From: Psychrobacter sp. 5A.1
GTDB lineage: Bacteria > Pseudomonadota > Gammaproteobacteria > Pseudomonadales > Moraxellaceae
Length of the DNA stretch: 64,000 nucleotides
Assembly: GCF_030407455.1 (NCBI RefSeq)
Contig: NZ_JASDDJ010000008.1
Location: 16,435-80,434, forward strand
Direction of reading: 5' to 3'
In this document: piece by piece, positions 36,004 to 46,855 of the stretch
Numbering within the stretch: position 1 is the first letter of the stretch
Layout of the letters: each line of letters opens with the position of its first letter
Made by a program: the position numbers and the translations under genes
The notes under the pieces: model-generated
Told to the model about the DNA's origin: nothing
The model's database searches: none
Seen by the model: the letters and a program-made list of their open reading frames with translations, nothing else

Positions 36004-37728
36004 CTACGATTTTTGAGCCAGTACTGACAGTAGATTACCTACTTTATCCAAACATTCCTGGTATTCAGCATCGCAATCAGACGCAACCGTAATACCACCT
36101 CCTGCCCATAGGTTGACATGTCTTGCTGTGTCTAGCTCATTGTGTGATGACGCGTTGGCTTGCAGCGTACGAATGAGTACATTCCATTGACCACTACCAT
36201 CAAAATTCATATAACCCATGGTGCCACAATAAGCACCGCGTGGCGTGGTTTCCAGTTCAGCGATTATCTCGACGGCGCGCTTTTTTGGTGTACCAGTGAT
36301 GGAGCCAGCAGGCAAACTACCAAATAGTACCGCTAATGGATGAGTATCAGTTTTGAGTTCGGCGCTGATGGTGCTGACCATATGATGCACGTTACTAAAG
36401 CTCTCAATCGCAAATAACTGCGGTACTTTGACGCTACCTATCTTGGCATATTTACCCAGATCATTACGCAACAAATCCACGATCATGACATTTTCGGCAC
36501 GGTCTTTTTCGCTGTGGGTCAGTTGTTGTTTATACGACTCATCTTGTTCATCGGTGATGCCACGTGGCATGGTTCCTTTGATAGGCTTAGTGAGAATACG
36601 ATGCTTACCCGTGTTATGGTCTTTAGTAAAAGTAAAAAACAACTCAGGTGAGCAACTTAATAATTCAAACGGATGCGTGGGTATATGAGTGTTTATATTG
36701 TCAGTTACGTCACTCACCGACAAGTATCCTGCAAAAGGTGCTTTTGTATTGCGGTATAGCGCAGGCAAATAATCAATAAGTGCTGAGGTTGATTGGGTAG
36801 AATCATGGTTATACGGCAAACAGCCAGACCATTTTTGCGTTAAGTTGATTTGGTAGCAGTCGCCTTGCTGTAAGTAGTCCTGAGTTTGATTGAAGGCTTG
36901 CTGATAATCCTCTTTACTCCAGCGTGATTGTAAGACCAAAGGCGTCATATTTAGTGATGCTTTAAACTGTACTTGATTGAGATATTTGTCGGACAGTTTT
37001 TGATCCAGTTCATCTAGGTAGGAGGTAAGAGCCGTTAAAAGAGTGTCTTTTGTTTTATGACCGATATTCTCAGAAGCGTCATCGTTGGTCAGATGAGTCT
37101 TTAACACCCAACCAACGTTGCCAGTTTCTGCTTGGTCAGTTTCTTCAGGGGTAAGATAAATATCATAATGTCCCAACGAGGCACACGGCTGCATCGCCAA
37201 TTCAATCCTATCGGCAGGACTTAGCTCATAAGCGGTAATATCATAACCAATAAAGCCGATTAGACCATGATGATAGTTGGATTTGGTACTTTGTTGAGTA
37301 TCTATATATGCCGTATCGTTATCCGCTTTTTGAGCATTGCTATAAGCGATAAGCGCATCTTGCCACTCTAGATAGCTCAGGTAAGTTGTCGTGATAGCAT
37401 GGCTATTATCCATGCCAATAACGCTATTCAAGTCCGTACCACGGCAGTTTTTGATTACCTTATAAGTATTTAATGAGTCATTAGAGGAGTGCTCATCAGC
37501 GGGGTAAACAGACCAGCTGACTTTTGGCAGTAAACCAATCACTGGTTGACCATCATTATTGAGCCAAACAAATTGCCAACTCGCTTTAGTATCTTGATCG
37601 AGCAAATGGCGTTGTAGCTGCGGCATCAGCGCTGCGGCAGACAAGTCACCGAACCGCCAGCTAGGCTTATTAGCTGGCGATGGCACAGAATCTGTCTGCT
37701 CAGTCGTCTTTTGGTTTGATACAAACAT
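36004..37728 (-). CDS. pabB: Aminodeoxychorismate synthase component I
   Basis: This 574-residue chorismate-utilising enzyme makes 4-amino-4-deoxychorismate with PabA for folate. The KPIKGTMPRG motif has the Lys that marks PabB (TrpE has Ala there). GSLPAGSITGTPKKRA and the late VNLWAGGGI complete the active site. It is longer than E. coli PabB (453), with polar stretches in the N-terminal half. There is no fused PabC domain. It is immediately downstream of fabB on the same strand (3-bp gap), so the two may share a transcript. Confidence 0.9.
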   Translation of the reverse strand: MFVSNQKTTEQTDSVPSPANKPSWRFGDLSAAALMPQLQRHLLDQDTKASWQFVWLNNDGQPVIGLLPKVSWSVYPADEHSSNDSLNTYKVIKNCRGTDLNSVIGMDNSHAITTTYLSYLEWQDALIAYSNAQKADNDTAYIDTQQSTKSNYHHGLIGFIGYDITAYELSPADRIELAMQPCASLGHYDIYLTPEETDQAETGNVGWVLKTHLTNDDASENIGHKTKDTLLTALTSYLDELDQKLSDKYLNQVQFKASLNMTPLVLQSRWSKEDYQQAFNQTQDYLQQGDCYQINLTQKWSGCLPYNHDSTQSTSALIDYLPALYRNTKAPFAGYLSVSDVTDNINTHIPTHPFELLSCSPELFFTFTKDHNTGKHRILTKPIKGTMPRGITDEQDESYKQQLTHSEKDRAENVMIVDLLRNDLGKYAKIGSVKVPQLFAIESFSNVHHMVSTISAELKTDTHPLAVLFGSLPAGSITGTPKKRAVEIIAELETTPRGAYCGTMGYMNFDGSGQWNVLIRTLQANASSHNELDTARHVNLWAGGGITVASDCDAEYQECLDKVGNLLSVLAQKS

Positions 37729-37731
37729 GGT

Positions 37732-38967
37732 TTACGCGTCAAACTTTTTGATGATTAGCGTGGCATTAGTACCACCAAAGCCAAAGCTATTGCTCATGAG
37801 TGTTTCAAGGTTGGTCTCGCGCATTTCAGTGACAATATCAAAGCCTTCAGCCGCAGGGTCTAAGTTCTCAACATTGATACTTGGGGCAATAAAGCCATCT
37901 TGTAGCATCAGTAGACAATAAATCAGCTCTTGCGCACCGACCGCGCCCAAGCTATGGCCTGTCATTGATTTGGTTGAGCTAATAGCAGGTACTTTACTGA
38001 CATCATTACCGAACACTTTAGCAATCGCCTTAAGCTCAGTGATGTCACCTAACGGTGTGCTGGTACCGTGGCTATTGATATAGTCGACAGTTTGCAAACC
38101 AGCTTCGGCTAGTGCTTGCTGCATACAGCGTACGGCACCTTCACCACTTGGCGCAACCATTTCAGCACCATCAGAGCTGGCACCATAACCGACGATTTCA
38201 GCCAATATGTTGGCACCACGTGCTTGTGCATGTTCTAGACTTTCAACCACGACCATCGCACCACCAGCAGCAATCACGAAGCCATCACGATCTTTATCAT
38301 AAGCTCTTGAGGCGCGCTGCGGTGTCTCATTATACTGCGTACTGACTGCACCCATCGCATCAAACATACAAGACTGTGTCCAATGTTCCGCTTCGCTACC
38401 GCCGGCGAGTATCACATCTGCTTTGCCTAACTGAATAAGTTCAGCCGCATGACCGATACAGTGCGTTGAGGTGGCGCAAGCAGAGGTGAGCGAGTAGGAG
38501 ACGCCTTGGATTTTTAAACCTGTTGCCAGTGCCGCTGATACTGAGCTGCCCATCGTTTTTGGCACAGCCATCGCGCCGACACCGCGCAGACCTTTATCCC
38601 GCATGGCATCTATGGCATTGACAATATTCTCTGTCGATGCGCCGCCAGAGCTTGCGACCACGCCCACGCGTGGATTATTATTGATGGTTTCAAGCGACAT
38701 ACCAGACTGCTCAATGGCATTTAAAGCACTGACATAAGCGTATAGACTGGCATCACTAAAAAACCGCTTCAACTTACGATCGATACCACTAGTATCAAGC
38801 GTCGACTGGTCGATACTGCCGCTAACGTGTGATTTAAACCCATGCTCAGCATAAGCCTCATTAAATGTAATGCCAGACTGCCCTTGCTTTAGAGCGGCAG
38901 TAACCGTGGCTAAATCATGTCCGATACAAGAGACGATCCCTGCTCCAGTGATAACAACGCGGCGCAT
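37732..38967 (-). CDS. fabB: Beta-ketoacyl-ACP synthase I
   Basis: This 411-residue condensing enzyme of type II fatty acid synthesis is needed for unsaturated fatty acids. The catalytic triad is C164 in TSACATSTH, a His in [11 protein letters not shown] and a His in [10 protein letters not shown]. The KASI-type Cys-His-His set and the length support FabB over FabF. The start has AAGGA ahead of it. An IS1595-type element ends only 74 bp upstream, so its promoter has probably been altered. Confidence 0.93.
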   Translation of the reverse strand: MRRVVITGAGIVSCIGHDLATVTAALKQGQSGITFNEAYAEHGFKSHVSGSIDQSTLDTSGIDRKLKRFFSDASLYAYVSALNAIEQSGMSLETINNNPRVGVVASSGGASTENIVNAIDAMRDKGLRGVGAMAVPKTMGSSVSAALATGLKIQGVSYSLTSACATSTHCIGHAAELIQLGKADVILAGGSEAEHWTQSCMFDAMGAVSTQYNETPQRASRAYDKDRDGFVIAAGGAMVVVESLEHAQARGANILAEIVGYGASSDGAEMVAPSGEGAVRCMQQALAEAGLQTVDYINSHGTSTPLGDITELKAIAKVFGNDVSKVPAISSTKSMTGHSLGAVGAQELIYCLLMLQDGFIAPSINVENLDPAAEGFDIVTEMRETNLETLMSNSFGFGGTNATLIIKKFDA

Positions 38968-39041
38968 ATTCTATTCCTTATGAGTAACGATTTTTCACAA
39001 TTATTTTTAATAATCGTTTTTAAGTATGTATTTCTATTTAA

Positions 39042-39756
39042 GGGGCTGTAGTAGATAAGGATTAAACATCACACCATATTCTCAGAGTTTTAAGCTGAGT
39101 AGACGGTGATCCATAGTTGAATCTAAACTCACACTCTTTTAAAAATAAATGGAAGTTCTTCTTATCGATCCCATTATATTTTCTGAGTATTCGTTTAGAC
39201 TGGTTCCAAAAGTTCTCAATGCCATTGATGTGATTGTTTTTACCGCAAGTAAACTCTTTAGAGTGATTGACTCTGAGGTGTTTAAACTCGCTCACATCTA
39301 ACGCATTGTAACTTCGATAACTATCAGTATAAACAAAGCTGTCAGGCTTGATTTTACGCTTAATAACAGACATTAGAGTCGTCTGTTTGGTGTCTGCTAC
39401 GACAATGGTATAAACCTTACCATTTCGTTTTAGAATACCAAATACAGCTGTCTTACCAGCAGCCCCGCGACCTCTTTTGCCTTTGCGTACGCCGCCAAAG
39501 TAACTTTCATCTAATTCGACTTCACCATCAAAGAGCTCATCAGCTTCTAATGAGAGATGGTCGTCTATTACAAGTCTAATTTTATGATAAAAAAGTGCCG
39601 CAGTGTTAGGTTGAATGTCGAGCAAGTCTGCGGCTGTTCTAGCAGTCACTTCAGCCGTGAAAAACTCTAAGAGCCTTCGCTGTACTTTTTTACTTAGTTT
39701 ACAACGGGTTATCTTCATAAAAGTAGTCTAGCATAGTGCTTATCTACTACAGCCCC
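39042..39756 (-). mobile_element. IS1595-family insertion sequence (IS1016 group), 715 bp
   Basis: Perfect 18-bp inverted ends GGGGCTGTAGTAGATAAG (39042-39059; complement at 39739-39756) bracket one transposase gene. An 8-bp target duplication is visible, CTATTTAA (39034-39041) and TTATTTAA (39757-39764), with one mismatch. Size, ends and transposase type fit the IS1016 group. The element looks intact and lies between fabB and the EcsC-family gene. Confidence 0.92.
39062..39718 (-). CDS. IS1595-family transposase
   Basis: This 218-residue DDE-type transposase of the ISXO2-like group is full length and uninterrupted. Catalytic segments are ELDESYFGG, YTDSYRSYN and GIENFWNQSK. The N-terminal part reads like a small helix-turn-helix (ARTAADLLDIQPNTAALFYH). 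It fills almost all of the 715-bp IS and is on the same strand as fabB. Confidence 0.93.
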   Translation of the reverse strand: MKITRCKLSKKVQRRLLEFFTAEVTARTAADLLDIQPNTAALFYHKIRLVIDDHLSLEADELFDGEVELDESYFGGVRKGKRGRGAAGKTAVFGILKRNGKVYTIVVADTKQTTLMSVIKRKIKPDSFVYTDSYRSYNALDVSEFKHLRVNHSKEFTCGKNNHINGIENFWNQSKRILRKYNGIDKKNFHLFLKECEFRFNYGSPSTQLKTLRIWCDV

Positions 39757-39847
39757 TTATTTAATATTAGGATGTATTGAGCGTCAAAGCCTCATTTTAC
39801 AATCATTGTGATGATTATAGTAAGACTATATGCTTGGTAACTGATTA

Positions 39848-39947
39848 TTTATAAGTAACGAACTACTTATAAATATAAGTACAAGTGTACTGTGAGTTAT
39901 GGCACATGATAACGTATCGAGCGTCCAAAATCTTTGTACAAGTGCAA
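39848..39947. promoter_or_regulatory. Cluster of dyads between the IS and the EcsC-family gene
   Basis: Three dyads are visible: TTTATAAGTA / TACTTATAAA with a 6-base spacer (39848-39873), AGTACAAGTGTACT (39878-39891), and the imperfect TTGTACAAGTGCAA (39934-39947), which repeats the GTACAAGTG core. Such sites suit a TetR-type regulator. They could belong to fabB before the IS inserted, or to the EcsC-family gene. Confidence 0.4.
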
Positions 39948-40106
39948 AATAACGACAAAATCGCGCTTGCTGTCTAAAGCCATCTAAAAAGACCATTTGA
40001 TTGAAGACAGCTTATAAGATGGTATCAATCATACATCAAGTGATACTTTTGGATACAAAATTTGTGATTGCGATAACATTGTTCGCACTGACATCGATTA
40101 TAGTGA

Positions 40107-40134
40107 TTGACTAGAATGGCACATCTATTATTAT
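40107..40134 (+). promoter_or_regulatory. Promoter for the EcsC-family gene
   Basis: TTGACT (40107-40112) and TATTAT (40129-40134) are separated by 16 bp, about 50 bp before the ATG. Confidence 0.55.
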
Positions 40135-40183
40135 AAATCGCTTACAATAAAACAAAATCACTCATCACATTAAGGACATCACG

Positions 40184-41368
40184 ATGGCGAAGCGTAGCAC
40201 TCTCTCTAAAGGTATCACTACCGTTGGCTCTTTTACTCGCAATAATCTAGAGCGCATGGGCGCTATGATTGATAGCATGAATGCTAAGACGGGCAAACCG
40301 CGTCAATACAAAGCAGTCAACTTAGGCGATGAAGACTATCAGCAGGATTTGTTCCGTGAGCAAACGTTGAAAGCCACTCAGCAATTGTTAGGGCCACGTT
40401 TTGCCACCTATGGTAAATATGCCAAAAAAGTAGTGCCAAACAGTTTTTTTCAGTCGACGGTCGATGGCGCTTTTGCACAAGTGGCAAACCTTGCCTCTAA
40501 TTGGAGTCAGATTGATTTACCTAATGAGCATCGTTTCGCCAATATCGCAAGCTTGGATGATGAAGAGCGTTATGCATTAGCCACTGATATCGCCAATCAA
40601 AATCGTGCATTGGCAACGATAGGGGGCCTAACAGGTTTGGCTGGGCTTCCTGGTTTACTGGCTGATACACTTTGGCTTTTATTGGTATCATTACGTACCG
40701 TCTATCAGTTAGGTGCTGTCTACAATAAACCACTCACAGGTAAGCAAGGCGTCAAGATGGCTTATGAGCTGCTAGCGAATGCTGATCTGAGCAAGATGCA
40801 AGAAAAACAAGCATTGCTAGCAGGTATTGGTATCGGCAAAGGCTTATTGGATAATGCCCAAAGCAGTGGTCTACACAATGAGCTAAAAAACCTAGGTCTA
40901 AAGGATAAAAACGTCAACTTTTATGCAGAACAAGTTGACAGCATTGCCAGTCAGGTCGGTATTGACTTGGATAAAATCAATTTAACATGGATACGCAAAT
41001 TCTTACCAGTTACCGCTGTTATCGTTGGTATGCGCTACAACAGCCAGCTCATTGATGAAGTGATTGGCGTGGCTCAAGCGACTTTTGCCCCAGAAGCCAA
41101 ACTTGCCAATCGCGCAATCACTGATGATAGCGGTAATGAAGCTAAGGTAAACAAAACAGCTGACAATGACAAGCAGCAAGATGCTGAGAAAGAGTCAAGC
41201 AAGGATACCGATAGCAAGAAAGACACTGCTGAAGAAAAAAACAACCATCAAGAAGCTGATGAAAAGATCGTGAAAGAAACGCAGAAAGACGACAATGACA
41301 AGCAAGGCAGTCAGAACAAATCCTCTGACAGCAAATCAAACAAGACGGCTAACAAGAAAAGCAAATAA
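40184..41368 (+). CDS. EcsC-family protein with charged C-terminal tail
   Basis: This 394-residue protein matches the EcsC domain over about 90-285, including ATIGGLTGLAGLPGLLADTLWLL and a later GMRYNSQLIDEV segment. EcsC was named from the Bacillus ABC transporter cluster ecsABC; its function is unknown. Two hydrophobic stretches (about 147-172 and 272-282) may touch the membrane. Residues about 305-394 are almost entirely Lys, Asp, Glu, Ser, Asn and Gln, so they are disordered. No ecsAB genes are nearby. An AAGGA site precedes the ATG. Confidence 0.8.
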   Translation: MAKRSTLSKGITTVGSFTRNNLERMGAMIDSMNAKTGKPRQYKAVNLGDEDYQQDLFREQTLKATQQLLGPRFATYGKYAKKVVPNSFFQSTVDGAFAQVANLASNWSQIDLPNEHRFANIASLDDEERYALATDIANQNRALATIGGLTGLAGLPGLLADTLWLLLVSLRTVYQLGAVYNKPLTGKQGVKMAYELLANADLSKMQEKQALLAGIGIGKGLLDNAQSSGLHNELKNLGLKDKNVNFYAEQVDSIASQVGIDLDKINLTWIRKFLPVTAVIVGMRYNSQLIDEVIGVAQATFAPEAKLANRAITDDSGNEAKVNKTADNDKQQDAEKESSKDTDSKKDTAEEKNNHQEADEKIVKETQKDDNDKQGSQNKSSDSKSNKTANKKSK

Positions 41369-41694
41369 GGGCGTCTAAATAATCAGACTTAAGTACCTTC
41401 TGTCTTAAGCCAGCTTATATCATAGAAGGATTATGAGCTGGATATCTACTATCAATTTTGGCGATAGTGTCTTCTTTCTCTTGAAAAACAAGATAATATC
41501 GCCATTTAGTATTTATAAATTGCTATTTATTTATAGTTAAATATCCTATTTAAATCGTTCGTGACGCTACTTTCGATATACTGTATGACAATCTACTTTT
41601 CAGCTGATTTTTAACTAAAAATAGATAAAGTGTTATAGTAGTAGGGTGAATGCATATCTATCAAATGTTGTAAAGTGCAATCACGCATAAGTGG
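41369..41694. other. Intergenic region upstream of the str operon promoter
   Basis: About 326 bp of AT-rich sequence. No gene, repeat or convincing terminator was recognised. Confidence 0.4.
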
Positions 41695-41723
41695 TTGAAA
41701 TAGCAGCAACAACTCTTTATAAT
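41695..41723 (+). promoter_or_regulatory. str operon promoter
   Basis: TTGAAA (41695-41700) and a perfect TATAAT (41718-41723) are 17 bp apart. The start would be near 41730, giving a leader of about 95 bases before rpsL. Confidence 0.8.
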
Positions 41724-41826
41724 ACACTGTCCTAAAAATGGGTGTACCAAAATCTGTCATTAAAGTCAGATGGATGGTGCGTTTCCCCATTTTTTTGTTT
41801 TATACCAAACGGGAGAAGGATGCCTC

Positions 41827-42201
41827 ATGGCAACAACTAACCAATTGATTCGTAAAGGTCGCAAAACCATCAAGGAAAAGTCAAAAGTTCCTGCGTTGGA
41901 AGCGTGCCCACAACGTCGTGGTGTATGTACTCGCGTATATACTACTACCCCTAAAAAACCTAACTCAGCCATGCGTAAAGTATGTCGTGTACGTTTGACT
42001 TCAGGCTATGAAGTATCAAGCTACATCGGCGGCGAAGGTCATAACTTACAAGAGCACAGTGTTGTTCTTATCCGTGGTGGTCGTGTAAAAGATCTACCAG
42101 GTGTACGTTATCACACCGTTCGTGGTGCATTAGATTGCGCAGGCGTTAAAGACCGTAAGCAAGGTCGCTCTAAATATGGTGCTAAGAAGCCTAAAGTTTA
42201 A
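41827..42201 (+). CDS. rpsL: Ribosomal protein uS12
   Basis: This protein has 124 residues from [11 protein letters not shown]; the frame extends upstream to 41770 but family length and the GGAGAAGG site fix the start at 41827. It sits at the decoding centre of the 30S subunit. Both streptomycin-relevant lysines are wild type, in TPKKPNSA and GGRVKDLPG. It is first in the rpsL-rpsG-fusA-tuf order. Confidence 0.97.
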   Translation: MATTNQLIRKGRKTIKEKSKVPALEACPQRRGVCTRVYTTTPKKPNSAMRKVCRVRLTSGYEVSSYIGGEGHNLQEHSVVLIRGGRVKDLPGVRYHTVRGALDCAGVKDRKQGRSKYGAKKPKV

Positions 42202-42407
42202 TAACTAATCGTTATTAGCTAAGCTTTTTTATACCAAACATTAACTGTGCATGGGTCTGGTGTTGACAGTATTATTAAATTAGTAATTCACTGTTAAAAC
42301 ATACCGCCGTGCAGTAAGGCTGACTGACAACTCGATATAACGCCATCCAATATTAATTGGTGCGAGATTGTGAATGTCAGACACTCCTGAAGAAAAGGAT
42401 ATTTATT

Positions 42408-42881
42408 ATGCCAAGACGTCGCGTCGTTGCTACCCGTGAGATCCTACCGGATCCTAAGTTTGGTAGCCAAACTGTTGCAAAATTCATCAACCATGTAATG
42501 AGTCATGGTAAAAAATCTACTGCTGAGCGTATCGTTTACGGTGCACTTGAAACAGTAAGCGAAAAACGTAAAATCGAAGATCCAGTATCTTTCTTCGAAG
42601 AAGTTTTAGAAAATGTACGCCCAATGGTAGAAGTGAAAGCTCGCCGCGTTGGTGGTGCAACCTACCAAGTACCAATGGAAGTACGCCCCTCCCGTCGTAC
42701 TGCCTTGGCTATGCGTTGGTTAGCTGAAGCTGCTGCTAAGCGTTCTGAAAAATCAATGGCTTTGCGTTTAGCTGGCGAATTGAATGATGCTGCTGATGGC
42801 AAAGGCGCTGCTATGAAAAAGCGTGACGAAGTTCACCGCATGGCAGATGCTAACAAAGCGTTCTCTCATTACCGCTTCTAA
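42408..42881 (+). CDS. rpsG: Ribosomal protein uS7
   Basis: This protein has 157 residues from [11 protein letters not shown] at 42408; the in-frame extension to 42357 is not part of the family, and AAAAGGAT precedes the chosen ATG. It nucleates assembly of the 30S head and in E. coli is the translational repressor of the str operon. The gap after rpsL is 206 bp, longer than in E. coli. Confidence 0.97.
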   Translation: MPRRRVVATREILPDPKFGSQTVAKFINHVMSHGKKSTAERIVYGALETVSEKRKIEDPVSFFEEVLENVRPMVEVKARRVGGATYQVPMEVRPSRRTALAMRWLAEAAAKRSEKSMALRLAGELNDAADGKGAAMKKRDEVHRMADANKAFSHYRF

Positions 42882-42960
42882 GCTACTGTTTATTAGTAGT
42901 AGCTTTAGATTAGCTGGCTGAAGTCAGCTAATCTTACACTGTTATTTATTCTATTGATTG

Positions 42961-43034
42961 CCGCCATCATTCATTCAGTTGTATATAAGTTTTACTTATT
43001 AACGATTGAGATGGCGGACATCTATCAAGATGTC
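42961..43034 (+). promoter_or_regulatory. Hairpins in the rpsG-fusA leader
   Basis: The 348-bp gap has a symmetric element right after rpsG (AGATTAGCTG / CAGCTAATCT, about 42911-42938, without a T run). Two further stems share position 43017: CCGCCATC with GATGGCGG (42961-42968, 43010-43017) and GACATCT with AGATGTC (43017-43034). These could attenuate or process the message; no known RNA family was recognised. Confidence 0.4.
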
Positions 43035-43229
43035 TCTCTTAACAAGCACGACTTTCACTAGAGAGCATCCCAAATTTGATGCCACACTATTCTTAGTATT
43101 TGCTCTTTTTTTGTCCGTATTAGGCTCAATAATCAGTAAGTAATATTACGAAGCTGAACGCTTTGTCATAGAGTATGAGGTAGAGACACAATACATTATT
43201 ATATACACGACTTTTCCTAGGAAAACACT

Positions 43230-45356
43230 ATGGCTCGTAAAACTCCCCTAAAACGCTATCGCAATATTGGTATTTCAGCGCACATCGATGCTGGTAAAAC
43301 GACCACTACTGAGCGTGTTTTATTCTATACCGGTATTAGCCACAAAATTGGCGAAGTACATGATGGCGCAGCCACTATGGACTGGATGGAGCAAGAACAA
43401 GAGCGTGGTATTACTATTACCTCAGCGGCAACAACTTGTTTTTGGTCAGGTATGGCTAAACAATTTGACGAACACCGTATCAACATCATCGATACCCCAG
43501 GTCACGTTGATTTCACGATCGAAGTTGAACGTTCTATGCGTGTACTTGATGGCGCTTGCATGGTTTACTGTGCAGTAGGCGGCGTTCAGCCACAGTCTGA
43601 GACCGTTTGGCGTCAGGCTAACAAATACAAAGTGCCACGTCTTGCATTTGTAAACAAAATGGATCGCGTTGGTGCTGATTTCTATCGTGTTATCGAACAG
43701 ATCAAAACTCGCTTAGGCGGCAACCCTGTACCATTGGTTATTCCAATTGGTAAAGAAGAGGACTTCGAAGGTGTTGTTGATCTAGTCACCATGAAAGCTA
43801 TCTATTGGGACGAAGCGTCTCAAGGCATGGAATACGACGAGCGCGAAATCCCAGCTGAATTGCAAGAAAAAGCTGAAGAATATCGCGAGATTCTTGTAGA
43901 AAATGCTGCTGAAGCAAACGAAGAACTCATGAATGAGTATCTTGAAAATGGCGAATTGACTGTAGAACAGATCAATACTGCTATTCGTCAGTTGACTATC
44001 GATAACCAAATCATTCCATTGCTTTGTGGTACTGCCTTTAAGAACAAAGGTGTACAGAAGATGTTGGATGCGGTTATTCAGTATCTTCCAGCACCAATGG
44101 ATGTACCTGCTATCCGCGGTATTCTTGATGACAAAGATGAGTCAGAAGGTTTCCGTGAAGCATCTGATGATGTACCGTTCTCAGCTTTAGCATTCAAAAT
44201 CATGAATGACAAATTCGTTGGTAACTTAACCTTCGTTCGTGTTTATTCAGGTGTTTTGACGCAAGGTAGCAGCGTATATAATCCAGTTAAAATGAAGCGT
44301 GAGCGCGTTGGTCGTATCGTACAGATGATGGCTAACTCTCAAGAAGAGTTGCAAGAAATCCGTACTGGTGACATCGCTGCATTGGTTGGTATGAAAGACG
44401 TAACAACTGGTGATACGCTATGTGATGAGCAAAATGTTATCACGCTTGAGCGCATGGAATTCCCAGATCCAGTTATCAGCCTAGCGGTTGAACCTAAGAC
44501 CAAAGCTGACCAAGAAAGAATGTCAATCGCTTTAGGTCGTTTGGCTAAAGAAGATCCATCGTTCCGTGTACACACTGACGAAGAATCTGGTCAGACAATC
44601 ATCAGTGGTATGGGTGAGCTGCATTTAGAAATTCTTGTTGACCGTATGAAGCGTGAATTCAACGTTGAAGCTAACATCGGTGCACCACAGGTTGCTTATC
44701 GTGAAACGATTCGTAACACTGTCGAACAAGAAGGCAAATTCGTACGTCAAACAGGTGGTCGTGGTAAGTTCGGTCATGTTTGGTTACGTCTTGAGCCACT
44801 TGATCCAGCTGGCGATACTGAGTACGAATTCGCTGAAGAAGTTGTTGGTGGTACTGTACCAAAAGAATTCCATGGTGCCGTTGATAAAGGTATCCAAGAG
44901 CGCATGAAAAACGGCGTACTTGCTGGTTACCCAGTAGTTGGCGTAAAAGCGACCTTGTATGATGGTTCTTATCATGATGTCGATTCTGATGAATTGTCAT
45001 TTAAGATGGCTGGTTCTATGGCCTTCAGAAAAGGTTTCATGGCAGCTGACCCAGCACTACTTGAGCCAGTAATGAAAGTAGAAGTTGAAACGCCTGAAGA
45101 TTACATGGGCGACATCATGGGCGATCTTAGCCGTCGTCGTGGTTTAGTACAGGGTATGGAAGACTTACCTGGCGGTACTAAACAGATTCGTGCTGAAGTA
45201 CCATTAGCGGAAATGTTTGGTTATGCCACTCAAATGCGCTCAATGTCACAAGGCCGTGCTACTTATTCAATGGAATTCCAAAAGTACGCTGAGATTCCAA
45301 AATCAGTTGCTGCTGAAATCATCTCTAAGTTCAACAATAAAGATGATGACGAGTAA
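43230..45356 (+). CDS. fusA: Elongation factor G
   Basis: This 708-residue translational GTPase drives ribosomal translocation and, with RRF, recycling. G1 [10 protein letters not shown]2/G3 GITITSAAT and DTPGHVDFT, and G4 NKMDR are all present, followed by domains II-V. The length matches bacterial EF-G. TAGGAAAA lies before the ATG. Confidence 0.97.
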   Translation: MARKTPLKRYRNIGISAHIDAGKTTTTERVLFYTGISHKIGEVHDGAATMDWMEQEQERGITITSAATTCFWSGMAKQFDEHRINIIDTPGHVDFTIEVERSMRVLDGACMVYCAVGGVQPQSETVWRQANKYKVPRLAFVNKMDRVGADFYRVIEQIKTRLGGNPVPLVIPIGKEEDFEGVVDLVTMKAIYWDEASQGMEYDEREIPAELQEKAEEYREILVENAAEANEELMNEYLENGELTVEQINTAIRQLTIDNQIIPLLCGTAFKNKGVQKMLDAVIQYLPAPMDVPAIRGILDDKDESEGFREASDDVPFSALAFKIMNDKFVGNLTFVRVYSGVLTQGSSVYNPVKMKRERVGRIVQMMANSQEELQEIRTGDIAALVGMKDVTTGDTLCDEQNVITLERMEFPDPVISLAVEPKTKADQERMSIALGRLAKEDPSFRVHTDEESGQTIISGMGELHLEILVDRMKREFNVEANIGAPQVAYRETIRNTVEQEGKFVRQTGGRGKFGHVWLRLEPLDPAGDTEYEFAEEVVGGTVPKEFHGAVDKGIQERMKNGVLAGYPVVGVKATLYDGSYHDVDSDELSFKMAGSMAFRKGFMAADPALLEPVMKVEVETPEDYMGDIMGDLSRRRGLVQGMEDLPGGTKQIRAEVPLAEMFGYATQMRSMSQGRATYSMEFQKYAEIPKSVAAEIISKFNNKDDDE

Positions 45357-45580
45357 GTAAAAATTTATTAAAGACGGCAATATAGCTAATATCATTATAT
45401 TGTCATCGAAAAATACGCCAATAACTTGTTAAAAGACTTGTTATTGGCTGCGATTTTCTTATAATATCTGCACATTAGTATGTGCAACCTTTTAACAATT
45501 ATCTTAATGTGGTCAAGATTGCCTTAATTATCATATTTATATGAGTTAAGTCTTGAACCCCAAAAAAAGAGGAAATACCC

Positions 45581-46771
45581 ATGGCAAAGGCCAAGTTTGA
45601 ACGTAGCAAGCCACACGTCAACGTCGGTACAATCGGACACGTTGACCATGGTAAAACAACCCTTACCGCTGCAATCGCAACCGTAGCTGCAATCACCTCT
45701 GGTGGCGAAGCCAAAGACTACGCGTCTATTGACTCAGCACCAGAAGAAAAAGCACGTGGCATCACCATCAACACCTCACACGTAGAATATGACACAGCAG
45801 CACGTCACTATGCTCACGTAGATTGCCCAGGTCACGCCGATTATGTTAAAAACATGATCACTGGTGCTGCTCAGATGGACGGCGCAATCCTAGTCGTATC
45901 TGCAACTGACGGCCCTATGCCACAAACACGTGAGCACATCTTGCTTTCACGTCAGGTTGGCGTACCGTACATCATCGTATTCATGAACAAATGTGATGTT
46001 GTTGATGACGAAGAATTGCTTGAGCTAGTAGAAATGGAAGTTCGTGAATTATTGAGCGACTATGACTTCCCAGGTGATGACACGCCAATCATTCATGGTT
46101 CAGCGACTGAAGCCCTAAAAGGCTCACAAGAAAAGTATGGCCAACCAGCTGTCGTAGAACTACTAAACGTTCTTGACACCTACATCCCAGAGCCAGAGCG
46201 TGACGTTGACAAAGCATTCCTAATGCCAATCGAAGACGTATTCTCAATCTCAGGTCGTGGTACTGTTGTAACTGGCCGTGTTGAATCTGGTATCGTACGC
46301 GTTGGTGACGAAATCGAAATCGTCGGTATCCGTGACACTCAAAAAACCACCTGTACTGGTGTAGAGATGTTCCGTAAACTGCTTGACGAAGGTCGTGCAG
46401 GCGAAAACTGTGGCGTACTACTACGTGGTACTAAGCGTGAAGACGTACAACGTGGCCAAGTACTTGCTAAGCCAGGTTCTATCACTCCGCATACCAAGTT
46501 TGACGCTGAAGTATATGTGTTGAGCAAAGAAGAGGGTGGTCGTCACACACCATTCCTAAACGGCTATCGTCCACAGTTCTACTTCCGTACTACTGACGTA
46601 ACTGGCGCAATCCAATTACAAGACGGTACTGAAATGGTAATGCCTGGTGATAACGTTGAGATGGGCGTAGAGCTTATCCACCCAATCGCTATGGACAAAG
46701 GTCTTCGCTTTGCAATTCGTGAAGGCGGCCGTACTGTAGGCGCTGGTGTTGTTGCTAACGTATTGAACTAA
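45581..46771 (+). CDS. tuf: Elongation factor Tu
   Basis: This 396-residue GTPase delivers aminoacyl-tRNA to the ribosome. G1 [18 protein letters not shown] and NKCD are present. Codon use is strongly biased, as expected for a very highly expressed gene. It follows fusA after 224 bp and ends at a strong terminator. A second tuf copy, usual in this family, would lie outside the window. Confidence 0.97.
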   Translation: MAKAKFERSKPHVNVGTIGHVDHGKTTLTAAIATVAAITSGGEAKDYASIDSAPEEKARGITINTSHVEYDTAARHYAHVDCPGHADYVKNMITGAAQMDGAILVVSATDGPMPQTREHILLSRQVGVPYIIVFMNKCDVVDDEELLELVEMEVRELLSDYDFPGDDTPIIHGSATEALKGSQEKYGQPAVVELLNVLDTYIPEPERDVDKAFLMPIEDVFSISGRGTVVTGRVESGIVRVGDEIEIVGIRDTQKTTCTGVEMFRKLLDEGRAGENCGVLLRGTKREDVQRGQVLAKPGSITPHTKFDAEVYVLSKEEGGRHTPFLNGYRPQFYFRTTDVTGAIQLQDGTEMVMPGDNVEMGVELIHPIAMDKGLRFAIREGGRTVGAGVVANVLN

Positions 46772-46808
46772 TCTATTAGTCTCAGTAATGAGATTATAAG
46801 TTAGTCAT

Positions 46809-46842
46809 AAAAAAGCCATCCTGTTATAGGGTGGCTTTTTTT
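46809..46842 (+). terminator. Terminator after tuf
   Basis: AAAAGCCATCC pairs with GGGTGGCTTTT (one G-U pair) around a short loop, followed by a T run. It closes the str operon. Confidence 0.88.
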
Positions 46843-46855
46843 ATTGAGGAGTATC

